Below are positions 1 to 7,247 of a DNA stretch of 11,704 bases, in pieces (the first letter of the stretch is position 1; every line of letters starts with the position of its first letter). Where the stretch lies: assembly GCA_028711675.1 (NCBI GenBank), contig JAQTRT010000071.1:1-11704 (forward strand), written 5' to 3'. The notes under the pieces are model-generated. The model worked only from the letters and a program-made list of their open reading frames with translations, was not told the origin of the DNA and did not search any database. The translations under genes were made by a program, and so were the position numbers. Origin of the DNA: a bacterium. Its GTDB lineage: Bacteria; Spirochaetota; JAHITG01.

Positions 1-1351
1 CCCTCGGATAATTGTTCCAGAGCACCAGGGCCTGGTCTTGAGGCGACTCTTTTTCAACGAGCGTGATGACCAGGTCCGCGCCGGAATCGTTATATCCGGT
101 CAGATCAGGCCTGTGAGCCGGGTGGCTTGAATTGGTGATGGTCGTCTCCACATAATAAGTCCCGCCGGAAAGACCTGTGGTATCCCATTCATAATAATAC
201 TCTCCGCTGCCTGTACCGGTCATAAGGCCGGATCTTACGTTGGTCTTTTCCGCGGTGTAAAGAACGATCCTGGCCTCGCATCCGGCCGCGTAATTCTTTT
301 CAGCGATCAAGACCTTTACCTTATCCCCGGTGTTATAATTATTATCCTTGTCATCCCCGGCCTCGGACGAGATAGCGCTGATGTTCAGGCCGTTGGTGAT
401 GCGTATGACCAGGTCTGTACCTGTATTGTTATAACCGTTCAAATCATTGGTCATGCCGGGTTTCCTTAACATACTTTCCAGGGAGTAGCTCCCGTTCGAA
501 AGCCCGGTTGTGTTCCAGACGTAATAATAACGCCCGCTCCCGGCTTCGGTCATAAGAGCGTTTGAAACACCTGTACGGCTGTAAGGATCGATATCCATGA
601 GGCCTGTAGCGCTGGTGGTGTTGTTTATCTCCTGGATCCAGATGTAGACCGGCGCAGCTTCCAGGTAATTGTTATCCGTATCTGCCGGATGATTCTGATT
701 ATAACTGCCGATACCTGAAATATTCATAGCATTAGTACTTATATCTGGTAAAAATTTTAAATCATCAATCCATATAACACCGTTACAGGGATTACCTGAA
801 GAATTCTCAAAAGGAAGAGAAAAAGCCTCCAAACTTGAAATAGGGGCACCAAAATCCTTAAAAGACGCGACAACAGTCTGCCAGTTTGTTTTTAACCCAG
901 CAGTAAGATAATTGGTTAAAGTCATCTTTAGTTCTGAGCCTGGTACCACATTCGGTTTTCGCATGCTTACTCTTATTCCACTACCAGGGGGATTATTGGA
1001 CATATATCCCTTAATTTTAAATGTGATTGCTGTATAGGAAGTCACATTCAAGCCTACCTCGCTGCCGGGAGCATACGAATTCGTATGAAAATCCGTGGAA
1101 AAACCAAACCATCCGATATTATTATTAACACCGATTTTCATAGTCCCGTTATCATGAACAGCATAGCCGCCTGTTGATCCGCCTCCGGAATACGAGCCTG
1201 TCCAGCAGCGGTTGGTTCCGGGATTCCGTATTAAATTATGACTATTGTCAGCATGGTCAAAGTCATCAATCCAGGGAGGCGCTGATGCCCCAGCCGCATT
1301 AATTGAAAACATTAATAAAAAACAGTAAATAAAAAATATTGTCTTTTTCAT
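1..1351 (-). CDS. Secreted CBM11/CIA30-like protein with tandem Ig-like repeats, 3' end outside window
   Basis: The gene reads in frame from ATG at 1351 to the left edge, giving 450 complete codons and no stop. The start is supported by GGGGAG about 7 nt upstream. Residues 1-24 form a Sec signal peptide (MKK, a hydrophobic core, then Ala-rich). Residues 25-202 form a beta-sandwich domain opening APPWIDDFDH and closing GVIWIDDLKFLP. It aligns almost end to end with the lipoprotein at 9177-9848 and resembles the CBM11/CIA30 galactose-binding-like fold. Residues about 206-434 hold two similar units of about 115 residues, probably Ig-like. The likely role is glycan binding or cell-surface display; no catalytic motif is visible. 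The N-terminal part is more AT-rich than the repeat part. It lies 45 bp behind the propeller gene and is probably cotranscribed with it. Function beyond binding is unknown, and the missing C-terminus could carry an enzyme or sorting domain. Confidence 0.85.
   Translation of the reverse strand, partial: MKKTIFFIYCFLLMFSINAAGASAPPWIDDFDHADNSHNLIRNPGTNRCWTGSYSGGGSTGGYAVHDNGTMKIGVNNNIGWFGFSTDFHTNSYAPGSEVGLNVTSYTAITFKIKGYMSNNPPGSGIRVSMRKPNVVPGSELKMTLTNYLTAGLKTNWQTVVASFKDFGAPISSLEAFSLPFENSSGNPCNGVIWIDDLKFLPDISTNAMNISGIGSYNQNHPADTDNNYLEAAPVYIWIQEINNTTSATGLMDIDPYSRTGVSNALMTEAGSGRYYYVWNTTGLSNGSYSLESMLRKPGMTNDLNGYNNTGTDLVIRITNGLNISAISSEAGDDKDNNYNTGDKVKVLIAEKNYAAGCEARIVLYTAEKTNVRSGLMTGTGSGEYYYEWDTTGLSGGTYYVETTITNSSHPAHRPDLTGYNDSGADLVITLVEKESPQDQALVLWNNYPR
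50..736 (-). repeat. Two tandem protein-domain repeats in the leftmost gene
   Basis: Residues about 206-320 and 321-434 of the leftmost gene are two diverged copies of one unit. Shared landmarks in order are: an acidic D-N-N-Y stretch, a V-x-V/I-x-I strand, a G-L-M-T turn, G-S-G-x-Y-Y-Y-x-W, T-T-G-L-S, D-L-x-G-Y-N and D-L-V-I. The pattern suggests Ig-like or bacterial surface beta-sandwich modules. A further copy could follow outside the window. Confidence 0.75.
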
Positions 1352-1396
1352 ATTGCTTCTCCCCTGATATAGTTTTTATATTAAATAATTCAGGTC

Positions 1397-3505
1397 TTAT
1401 TTAAGAATTAATATTCTAGTCATTTTTTTATCATTATCTGTTTTTAAATAACAGAAATAAACACCATTTGCTACTATATATCCTTGAATATTTTTTCCGT
1501 TCCAAAATACTCTATTTACCCCTTGTTTCCCACCTGTTTCACTTTTTGCATATTTCCACTCACCAACTTTACCACCATTAATATCAAAAATTAATAACTG
1601 CACACTTTCATCTTTTAGTAACAGGTATTCGATACAAGTTAATTCTTTTTTTGGATCGAATGGATTGGGATAATTACAGAAACTATATTTAGATAATTGA
1701 TAAACCGGTATAAATTCTATTCTCATACTAATACTGCCTTTTAGACCATTATTTCTTACTGGCCGGCTTTCAACATAATGTCTTTCATTATAGTCCCAAT
1801 TTATTCCACTGCAATTGTATTCCCAATATTCTTTTCCATTTACTCTGATCCAACTATTTGTATATTCTGTCCAATTTGCCCCATTCCAATATTTAGAAGA
1901 TTTAATATTTTTAATCCTAATTTCAACAAATCCTAATCCAGCTTCATCATTCCATGAGGAATACGCTTCTCCTGTTATTTTTCCATATCTAATAAAATAA
2001 ACGCCCTCTGATGGTTCCAGTTTAGTAACATGCGAATATAATTCTCCAGTTACCTGCTCAGCACAAAAATCACCGTTTTTAAAAGCAGAATCTATTGCGC
2101 AAACTTTCCAATAGACTTTCTGGCTCGCGGAAATTTTGGATTGAAAATAGTATTGAGCCGGTAAATTCCGATCCGGATGAATATTCCCGATATTTGCCTG
2201 TCCGCGCGGATAAGCTATCACAGCTGACATATAATCATAAACGCTGCTTTGTCTTGTCCCGATTGCTATTTGATAATACAGCATATTTTGAGATGTATGA
2301 TCATCAGAAGCAGGATTCCAAAAAAATTTCCAGAAACCATTTACTTCAACAGCTTTCATGCCGAAAGGGATTGACGGCGGATTATTAATTCGGGAATTTG
2401 TATTCTTATATACTTTAAAAGAAGTGGAACCACTCATAATTAAATCCAAATCACCATCGGAATCCAAATCACTAAGGACGGCACTACTTTCACTTAAACC
2501 GGGAATTGAATCCTGTACTATATTAAAATCACCTGAACCATTATTTGTATAAACATTGCAAATACCCGAACCCACAGCGACTAAATCCAAATCCCCATCA
2601 GAATCGATATCTCCGGATGCAATACATCCATAGTATACCCCTGGCAATAATCTTTGATTTATGCTGAAACTACCTGCACTATTATTTTTAAATATGTCAA
2701 GCCGATTGGTCCCTCCGCTTAATCCTGCTGCAATTAAATCCAAATCCGCATCAGAATCTATATCACCCAATATAATACTGCTGCCTTCATATCCTTGTAT
2801 TAAATCCTGTGTTAAATTATAATTACCCGCTCCATCATTTTTATATACTTTTAAATTCTGACCGCCATTTCTTCCAGTTACAATTATATCTAAATCACTG
2901 TCAAAATCCAAATCACCCAATACTACACAGCTTCCATCTCCCATTCCGGAAGAAACATCATAATAAGTATTAAAATATCCCGCTCCACTGTTAGTATATA
3001 TTCTGAACTGACGTCCTCCTCCCTCCGGATCTCCTGTAATAACCAAATCTAAATCTAAATCACAATCAATATCCCCTATAGCTAAACCACCTTCAGCGAC
3101 TCCAGGGGCAAGACTCTGAGAGTTAAAAAATACACCTTTACTATTGTTAGTATATATAGTTATATAAGAATGTGTAAAATTGAGGCCCATCACAATGAGA
3201 TCCAAATCACCATCAAAATCTGAATCTCCAAACTCGGAATATGAAAAATAACACCCAGGGCCAAGATTTTGGGATTCATTTAAATTACCTATTGGATTAT
3301 TAGTATATACTTTTAAATACCAATCCCCCATCGCTGGTCCTGTTCCAGTCATGACTAAATCTAAATCTTTATCATTATCTATATCCCCAACCACTAAACT
3401 GCCATAAGAAATACCAGGATTTAAATCATACCAAAATTTAAATTGACTGTAGACACGAAATGAATAAAAAAAATATATTATGACTAAGAATATTATTTTT
3501 TTCAT
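1397..3505 (-). CDS. Secreted seven-bladed FG-GAP/VCBS propeller protein with FN3-like and FlgD/T9SS-like C-terminal domains
   Basis: This is a 702-residue protein. Residues 1-21 are a signal peptide ending YSQ. Residues about 24-370 contain seven calcium-loop motifs of the form G-D-x-D-x-D-x-D-L-D, starting at residues 41, 94, 145, 198, 248, 299 and 346. Seven units 47-53 residues apart match a complete integrin-alpha-like beta-propeller. A proline-rich linker (N-N-P-P-S-I-P) leads to an FN3-like region at about 375-490, then a beta-rich region at about 495-600. Residues 603-702 begin NYPNPF and end with W-N-G-K-N, G-V-Y-F and a basic tail, matching FlgD Ig-like or T9SS sorting domains. The probable role is calcium-dependent adhesion or glycan/protein binding at the cell surface; it has no enzymatic signature. 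Start and RBS fit (AAAGGGGG). The gene is strikingly AT-rich compared with the glycosidase genes and has its own candidate promoter, suggesting separate acquisition or regulation. Confidence 0.88.
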   Translation of the reverse strand: MKKIIFLVIIYFFYSFRVYSQFKFWYDLNPGISYGSLVVGDIDNDKDLDLVMTGTGPAMGDWYLKVYTNNPIGNLNESQNLGPGCYFSYSEFGDSDFDGDLDLIVMGLNFTHSYITIYTNNSKGVFFNSQSLAPGVAEGGLAIGDIDCDLDLDLVITGDPEGGGRQFRIYTNSGAGYFNTYYDVSSGMGDGSCVVLGDLDFDSDLDIIVTGRNGGQNLKVYKNDGAGNYNLTQDLIQGYEGSSIILGDIDSDADLDLIAAGLSGGTNRLDIFKNNSAGSFSINQRLLPGVYYGCIASGDIDSDGDLDLVAVGSGICNVYTNNGSGDFNIVQDSIPGLSESSAVLSDLDSDGDLDLIMSGSTSFKVYKNTNSRINNPPSIPFGMKAVEVNGFWKFFWNPASDDHTSQNMLYYQIAIGTRQSSVYDYMSAVIAYPRGQANIGNIHPDRNLPAQYYFQSKISASQKVYWKVCAIDSAFKNGDFCAEQVTGELYSHVTKLEPSEGVYFIRYGKITGEAYSSWNDEAGLGFVEIRIKNIKSSKYWNGANWTEYTNSWIRVNGKEYWEYNCSGINWDYNERHYVESRPVRNNGLKGSISMRIEFIPVYQLSKYSFCNYPNPFDPKKELTCIEYLLLKDESVQLLIFDINGGKVGEWKYAKSETGGKQGVNRVFWNGKNIQGYIVANGVYFCYLKTDNDKKMTRILILK
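2396..3436 (-). repeat. Sevenfold repeat encoding the beta-propeller blades
   Basis: Seven in-frame units of roughly 140-160 nt each encode one propeller blade. On the plus strand they are visible as recurring taaatccaaatc-like strings, the reverse complement of the Asp-Leu-Asp-Leu codons. This is a coding repeat in one open frame, not a CRISPR or intergenic repeat. Confidence 0.85.
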
Positions 3506-3532
3506 TTAAAGCACCCCCTTTGGCACTTTAAA
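3505..3532 (-). promoter_or_regulatory. Hairpin overlapping the RBS and start codon of the propeller gene
   Basis: In the minus-strand RNA, an 11-nt arm (complement of 3522-3532) can pair with an 11-nt arm (complement of 3505-3515) around the loop AAAGGG. Nine pairs are Watson-Crick and two are G-U. The Shine-Dalgarno AAAGGGGG lies in the loop and 3' arm, and the arm ends on the A of the ATG, so folding would hide the ribosome site. Pairing is read directly from the sequence; a regulatory effect is inferred. Confidence 0.5.
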
Positions 3533-3558
3533 TATAAATTTATTAATATATATTTCAA
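3531..3558 (-). promoter_or_regulatory. Candidate sigma-70-type promoter for the propeller gene
   Basis: On the minus strand, TTGAAA (3553-3558) and TATATT (3531-3536) are separated by 16 bp, each matching 5 of 6 consensus bases. The predicted start is near 3524, leaving a leader of about 20 nt. The surrounding DNA is very AT-rich, so a chance match is possible. The position, in a 67-bp gap immediately before a gene, supports it. Confidence 0.5.
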
Positions 3559-3572
3559 GAAAATTAAAATAC

Positions 3573-4595
3573 TTATTTTCCCCACAAGGCTTTCAGGGCC
3601 TGGTACCCGGTCTTGGGATTCCGGTAACCGTCCAGGATACCCCAGTGTTCTTCTATATTATTATCATGAACGCTGTAATTGCCCGCCTTGCCCCATTCAT
3701 CAGACCACTGGAAAATGACCACGCCGCTGAAATTGGTCCCGATAGCGCGGACCTGTTCTTTCAGTACAGTCCCCTGGTCCAGTTCGGTATGATATGTGCT
3801 GTACCCTGTCTCGGATATCAGCACCGGTTTTTTATAGGGAGCGGTCAGGTTCCTGATCTGGACCACCGTATCCCGCGCTTTTTCCGGGTCGAACTTCCCC
3901 TTGTTCCAGTCCGTAATGCCGAAATACGCGTTGAAACTGATCACGTCCAGGAAGTCGAATCCCAGGCTGCTGCCGTTGAAATTAAGCATATTGGAACCTG
4001 TGATAGGGCGGGAAGGGTCCGCTTTTTTTACCGCCAGATAGACAGCTTTCAGGAAACTGTTCACCTTGGCCATACCGAACTCATCCACAACATCCCGTGA
4101 ATTCACATTATAGATGAACGGCGCGTCGTTCCAGATGGCCCACATGAGGATGCACTTCCGGTCCTTGTTGGCTTTCACGTTAAGCACAGCCTCCTCGATC
4201 ACTGCTTTCCGCTCCTTGGCTGAATTATACTTGGTCCAGTATCCCACGTAATCCACCTGGACAATGATCTTCAGGCCGTATTCTTCCACCAGGTCCAGGA
4301 AGAAAGGAGGAGGGACATCGTATGTCTTGATGGTATTGATGCCCGCTTCTTTCATCATTTTCAGGTCTTTCGCGAACACGTCCACCGGTATCTGGGTATA
4401 ATGATTACGCTCGGGATAGGATAAAGTATAAGCTGCCCCTTTTATGATAAAAGGTTTCCCCTCGACCATGATATATTTTTCCGAAAGACCGGCCGGCACA
4501 GCATTTAAAAACTCCGCGGGCCCGGAAAAAAAGAAAAGAAAAATGAGCCATAAACCGGCTAAGATAATGTCCCTGCGATCAAGTCCTTTTCTCAT
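3573..4595 (-). CDS. Secreted or membrane-tethered TIM-barrel glycosidase, clan GH-A (GH2 catalytic-domain-like)
   Basis: I place the start at 4595, not at the longer in-frame ATG at 4658. It follows the upstream stop by one base and has AAAGGA about 7-8 nt before it, giving 340 residues. Residues 1-32 have a basic start and a hydrophobic stretch (LAGLWLIFLFFF), a signal peptide or N-terminal anchor. The rest looks like a Glyco_hydro_2_C-type barrel: K-G-A-A-Y early, then M-K-E-A-G-I-N-T-I-K-T-Y-D, W-A-I-W-N-D on strand 4, D-V-I-S-F-N-A-Y, I-S-E-T-G-Y and a late F-Q-W-S-D-E-W. Glu262 in the S-E-T-G motif is the expected nucleophile. The acid/base position after Asn carries Asp157, where Glu is usual. 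It probably cleaves, or transfers, a beta-linked glucan or related polymer; the substrate is not readable. It is the third enzyme or binding gene of the operon and looks translationally coupled to the gene before it. Confidence 0.85.
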   Translation of the reverse strand: MRKGLDRRDIILAGLWLIFLFFFSGPAEFLNAVPAGLSEKYIMVEGKPFIIKGAAYTLSYPERNHYTQIPVDVFAKDLKMMKEAGINTIKTYDVPPPFFLDLVEEYGLKIIVQVDYVGYWTKYNSAKERKAVIEEAVLNVKANKDRKCILMWAIWNDAPFIYNVNSRDVVDEFGMAKVNSFLKAVYLAVKKADPSRPITGSNMLNFNGSSLGFDFLDVISFNAYFGITDWNKGKFDPEKARDTVVQIRNLTAPYKKPVLISETGYSTYHTELDQGTVLKEQVRAIGTNFSGVVIFQWSDEWGKAGNYSVHDNNIEEHWGILDGYRNPKTGYQALKALWGK

Positions 4596-4596
4596 C

Positions 4597-6348
4597 TTAT
4601 TTTCCTTTAACATCAGATTTCTCCAGAACGATCTCATCCAGATAAATATTGCTTTCATATGATTCCTTTCCCTGTTTGACGGAGAACATGATTTCCTTCA
4701 CCTGGTCTTTATCGAACACGTTGTTCCCGTTCCCGACAGGTGCTTCGCCGTCTTTGGAAAAATCCCCTGAAAAGGAAAAATCATATTTTTTCCATTCCGC
4801 GTGATCAACAACGATCTCGCGCGCCTGCCAGGTCTCACTGTCCCGGTCCAGGACCTTGATCCTGAACTTTTCCGGGGCGCCCCCGGACCTCAGATAAAGG
4901 CTGAGGCTGCTGAATCCCGACCAGTCCTGGGGCCGGAAGAACCTGCGTTTGATCACAGCCCAGGCTGTCTTTGTCTCTTGAGCGGACCAGTACCTGCTGT
5001 GTTTGAACTCGTATTCGCGGCCCGGCATGAAACGGATGCACAAAGCACCAGGTCCGGAGACTGTCTCCCCGGAACATCTCAGTTCGATATTTGCGTCTCC
5101 CTTCATTTGAAGCGCCAGAGGATATGCGGTCAGGCACTTGATCACACCCTGGTTAAAATCATCCACTATGGGCACATACTGTTCTTTTATAATTTCATCT
5201 ACTGCTCTTATTTTTTGATTACTTTTTGTCAGGTCTTGTATAGAAAAAGGATTGAACTTCTTCAGGCAAAAGAGGTACCAGGCCGTGGATGAGACGCAGA
5301 GAGGCTCAGGCCCCATGATCCAGCCGCTGCCTGCCGGAGTGCCCGGATTGGTGGCGTACGGCAGGGCTTTGGTCCCTTTATGAACTTCGCTCGGAGTAAC
5401 GGTTTTAGCCATCTCTTTCAGGTACAGATCAGCTTCCTTGTTCCGGCCCGCGATATAAAAGGCAAGGACCATCTGTCCCGTGCCTTCCAGCCAGACCGAG
5501 TCCTTGTCAGGATAATGTGATTCCCAGTATGTGGCGCCGAAGTCAAAACCCCTTACTTCGGCATTGTTCTTCTCATACCTTTGCGTTGTCAGGCTTTTGC
5601 TCACGGCAAAATCAAGGCAGGCGGAATACTCTTTCCCGAGGCTGCATACGGCCCAGGACGAGACATCCGTGGCATAATTAGCATCCATCGCGCCGTTGAA
5701 AAACCGTTTCTCCTGCTTGAACCACAGAAAATTCTCAAGATTGGACAATATCCTTTTCGACATCCGGAGGAACTTCTCTTCGCCTGTCAGAAGGTACAGG
5801 TCCCGGAAACCCGCGTAACAGTCCAGGTTATGCTCGGTGGATATCCAGCCAAAGGCTTTTCCCTTCTCGTCATATCCGCCCGTGATGCCTCCCTCGATCC
5901 CTTCCAGGGACGCGAGCCATTCGGCCAGCGTTTCAGCCATCTGCAGATATTGTTTATTCCCTGTCACTTGCGTATAATGATTGACGGCCAGAAGGAGCCA
6001 CGCGTTGGGGCCTGCCGCCCTGCTGGCCCCGCCGACATTCCCGTTCATTTCATACATGTCGGCAAATCCGGAAAATTTTCCGCAGCGCTCCTGTTCCTGT
6101 ATTATATTCTTGAAAAAATCAAAGACCGTTTCAGCCCGCCGGAGGTCCCCGAATAAGGTGAAGACCATGGCGGAAAGCGCCTCGTCATAGGTAAAACAGT
6201 ATTCCTTCCCTTCACCGCTCGGGACCAGGCCGTTCCTGCCCTGGGACCTGACGAACCACTGGTAAAGCCGGTCCGTATTGCTCTCTTTAGCCTGCAGGGA
6301 AAAAACATTCAGTACAATGACCAGTATGATGGAGATGATATTTTTCAT
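4597..6348 (-). CDS. Secreted six-hairpin glycosidase-like protein with C-terminal CBM11/CIA30-like domain
   Basis: I chose the ATG at 6348 (583 residues) over the one at 6354: GAGG sits 8 nt before 6348 but only 3 nt or so before the other. Residues 1-20 are a signal peptide (MKNIISIILVIVLNVFSLQA). Residues about 25-370 are helical hairpins with T-Y-D-E-A (53-57), S-T-E-H-N-L-D (170-176) and W-L-E-G-T-G-Q-M (286-293), the layout of an (alpha/alpha)6 glycosidase. Acidic residues in these three motifs are the likely active-site candidates. A polar linker (about 371-391) leads to a beta-sandwich from V-D-D-F (395-398) to Y-L-D-E-I (569-573), the same CBM11/CIA30-like fold as three other genes here. 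The linker DNA is AT-rich, as at a domain-fusion joint. Its role is probably hydrolysis of a polysaccharide held by the attached binding module. GH family and substrate are not determinable by eye. Confidence 0.82.
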   Translation of the reverse strand: MKNIISIILVIVLNVFSLQAKESNTDRLYQWFVRSQGRNGLVPSGEGKEYCFTYDEALSAMVFTLFGDLRRAETVFDFFKNIIQEQERCGKFSGFADMYEMNGNVGGASRAAGPNAWLLLAVNHYTQVTGNKQYLQMAETLAEWLASLEGIEGGITGGYDEKGKAFGWISTEHNLDCYAGFRDLYLLTGEEKFLRMSKRILSNLENFLWFKQEKRFFNGAMDANYATDVSSWAVCSLGKEYSACLDFAVSKSLTTQRYEKNNAEVRGFDFGATYWESHYPDKDSVWLEGTGQMVLAFYIAGRNKEADLYLKEMAKTVTPSEVHKGTKALPYATNPGTPAGSGWIMGPEPLCVSSTAWYLFCLKKFNPFSIQDLTKSNQKIRAVDEIIKEQYVPIVDDFNQGVIKCLTAYPLALQMKGDANIELRCSGETVSGPGALCIRFMPGREYEFKHSRYWSAQETKTAWAVIKRRFFRPQDWSGFSSLSLYLRSGGAPEKFRIKVLDRDSETWQAREIVVDHAEWKKYDFSFSGDFSKDGEAPVGNGNNVFDKDQVKEIMFSVKQGKESYESNIYLDEIVLEKSDVKGK

Positions 6349-6411
6349 AAACATCCGCCTCTTCTATCCGAATGCCGGAATATGACTATTCCAATTCATT
6401 CCTATGGAAAG

Positions 6412-6500
6412 AAGTGGACAGACCTGATTACACTTTTTCGGTTTGTGGAGCCGTTGTTTTCACAGGATGTGAAAACAAAGTGTAATAGGCCTGTTTACTT
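6412..6500. repeat. 89-bp imperfect palindrome, possible MITE or IS-end remnant
   Basis: The outer arms are 6412-6436 and 6477-6500. ATTACACTTT (6427-6436) is exactly complementary to 6477-6486, CCT/AGG extends it past one bulged G, and the next 10 bp pair apart from two positions that are G-U in plus-strand RNA. Inside are a small CGGTT/AGCCG stem and a perfect 11-bp hairpin (6454-6464 with 6468-6478, loop GGA). No U-tract follows on either strand, so it is not an ordinary terminator. The AAGTGGACA-like outer end recalls insertion-sequence termini, but no target duplication is visible. Confidence 0.6.
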
Positions 6501-6509
6501 GATCTCAAT

Positions 6510-6528
6510 GACAGGAAATATTCCTGTC
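6510..6528. repeat. 8-bp perfect hairpin after the CBM-like gene
   Basis: GACAGGAA and TTCCTGTC flank a 3-nt ATA spacer, 9 nt past the stop of the 6538-7242 gene. No run of T follows in the direction of transcription, so it is more likely an RNA-stabilising or processing hairpin, or an operator-like dyad, than an intrinsic terminator. Confidence 0.5.
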
Positions 6529-6537
6529 CTGTTTCAT

Positions 6538-7242
6538 TTATTTCACAAATGCCCAGTCGTCAAGGTAAAAAACAGCGCCTTTGGCATTGCCGGTATTGAT
6601 CCCGAACTCAAGACCCGCATGCACCATGTTTCTAAGATCGACGCGGTCCTCTATCCCGGAAAGAGGTATCACAACCTGCTGCCATTCCTGTGTGCATCCC
6701 TTAGGCAAAGGATCTGTTTTAGCCTGAGGCATATAAGAGGGCGCGTGGCTGTCCCGGAAAATGACCTTGAACTTCTCACCGCCTTTGGCTCCTTTTATCC
6801 AGAAAACAAAACTCTTGCACTGGGAAACATCGAGGGCCTTCACTTTTTTCGGTGTCACGCTGATATCCAGGTCAGGCCCCAGATCGCACCCGAAAGAAGC
6901 CCACTGCTGGCTGATGCCTTTCTGGCCGTGCACAAGCCTGAAAGACTGGGCTCCGCTATGGACGTTCTTCCTGCTGTAATCCTTCAGCTGGGGCTCATAA
7001 TACCAGCTGTGCGTTTCAGCCGGTTTGCTCCAGTCCGGCTCGCCGTCGCCGTAAACTCCCACAGCGCCGCCCAGGTTATTGGGGTGGCCTTCGAAATCCG
7101 CCACCATGATATCCCCGGGTTTCAGGGAGATCTCTTTCTTTATCTCTTTGGCCTTATCAGGCTTGGCCTTAATGTCCGCTGAAAAGAGCGGTACAACGGA
7201 CAGGACCATGACCGGGATAATGAAAAGAAAATATTTTTTCAT
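6538..7242 (-). CDS. Secreted CBM11/CIA30-like carbohydrate-binding protein
   Basis: This is a 234-residue protein. Residues 1-22 are a signal peptide (hydrophobic core, cleavage near L-F-S-A). A lysine-rich spacer (about 24-40) precedes a single beta-sandwich domain from M-V-A-D-F-E (46-51) to F-Y-L-D-D-W-A-F (225-232). Other landmarks are W-Y-Y-E-P, S-F-V-F-W-I-K-G and E-W-Q-Q-V-V-I-P-L, the strand pattern of the CBM11 or CIA30 galactose-binding-like fold. There is no catalytic domain and no lipobox. The start is certain: AAAGGAGGT ends 5 nt before the ATG. It sits between the outer-membrane barrel gene (29 bp) and the glycosidases and probably delivers or holds the glycan substrate in the periplasm or outside the cell. 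The basic linker could contact acidic polymer or cell wall, but that is speculation. Confidence 0.8.
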   Translation of the reverse strand: MKKYFLFIIPVMVLSVVPLFSADIKAKPDKAKEIKKEISLKPGDIMVADFEGHPNNLGGAVGVYGDGEPDWSKPAETHSWYYEPQLKDYSRKNVHSGAQSFRLVHGQKGISQQWASFGCDLGPDLDISVTPKKVKALDVSQCKSFVFWIKGAKGGEKFKVIFRDSHAPSYMPQAKTDPLPKGCTQEWQQVVIPLSGIEDRVDLRNMVHAGLEFGINTGNAKGAVFYLDDWAFVK

Positions 7243-7247
7243 AACGT

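Larger units (their letters stand above)
6349..6537. other. Intergenic region with several inverted repeats
   Basis: This 188-bp gap is by far the longest inside the minus-strand gene series, where other gaps are 1-67 bp. It contains the six-hairpin gene's RBS, a GGAATA/TATTCC dyad (6377-6392), a TTCC/GGAA dyad (6399-6409), a large palindrome (6412-6500) and an 8-bp hairpin (6510-6528). No ORF with coding character lies here, and no convincing promoter was found. Confidence 0.6.

Noticed and set aside
1352..1396. CCTGA/TCAGG inverted repeat as terminator or operator
   Set aside because: Only 5-bp arms with a 22-nt loop and no T-run; likely chance in AT-rich DNA.
2396..3436. CRISPR-like spaced repeats
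   Set aside because: The recurring taaatccaaatc strings are in frame and encode the calcium loops of the propeller; spacing is irregular and the spacers are coding.
4597..4658. Longer N-terminus for the GH-A barrel starting at 4658
   Set aside because: It would overlap the upstream gene by 62 bp and put the signal sequence internal; ATG at 4595 has a good RBS and a normal signal peptide.
6412..6500. tRNA or intrinsic terminator
   Set aside because: No T-loop, acceptor end or anticodon arm of correct size is present, and no T-run follows the stems on either strand.
6382..7182. 266-codon open frame on the plus strand
   Set aside because: It lies antisense to the well-supported CBM-like gene, has no usable RBS and its translation shows no domain; an overlap shadow.
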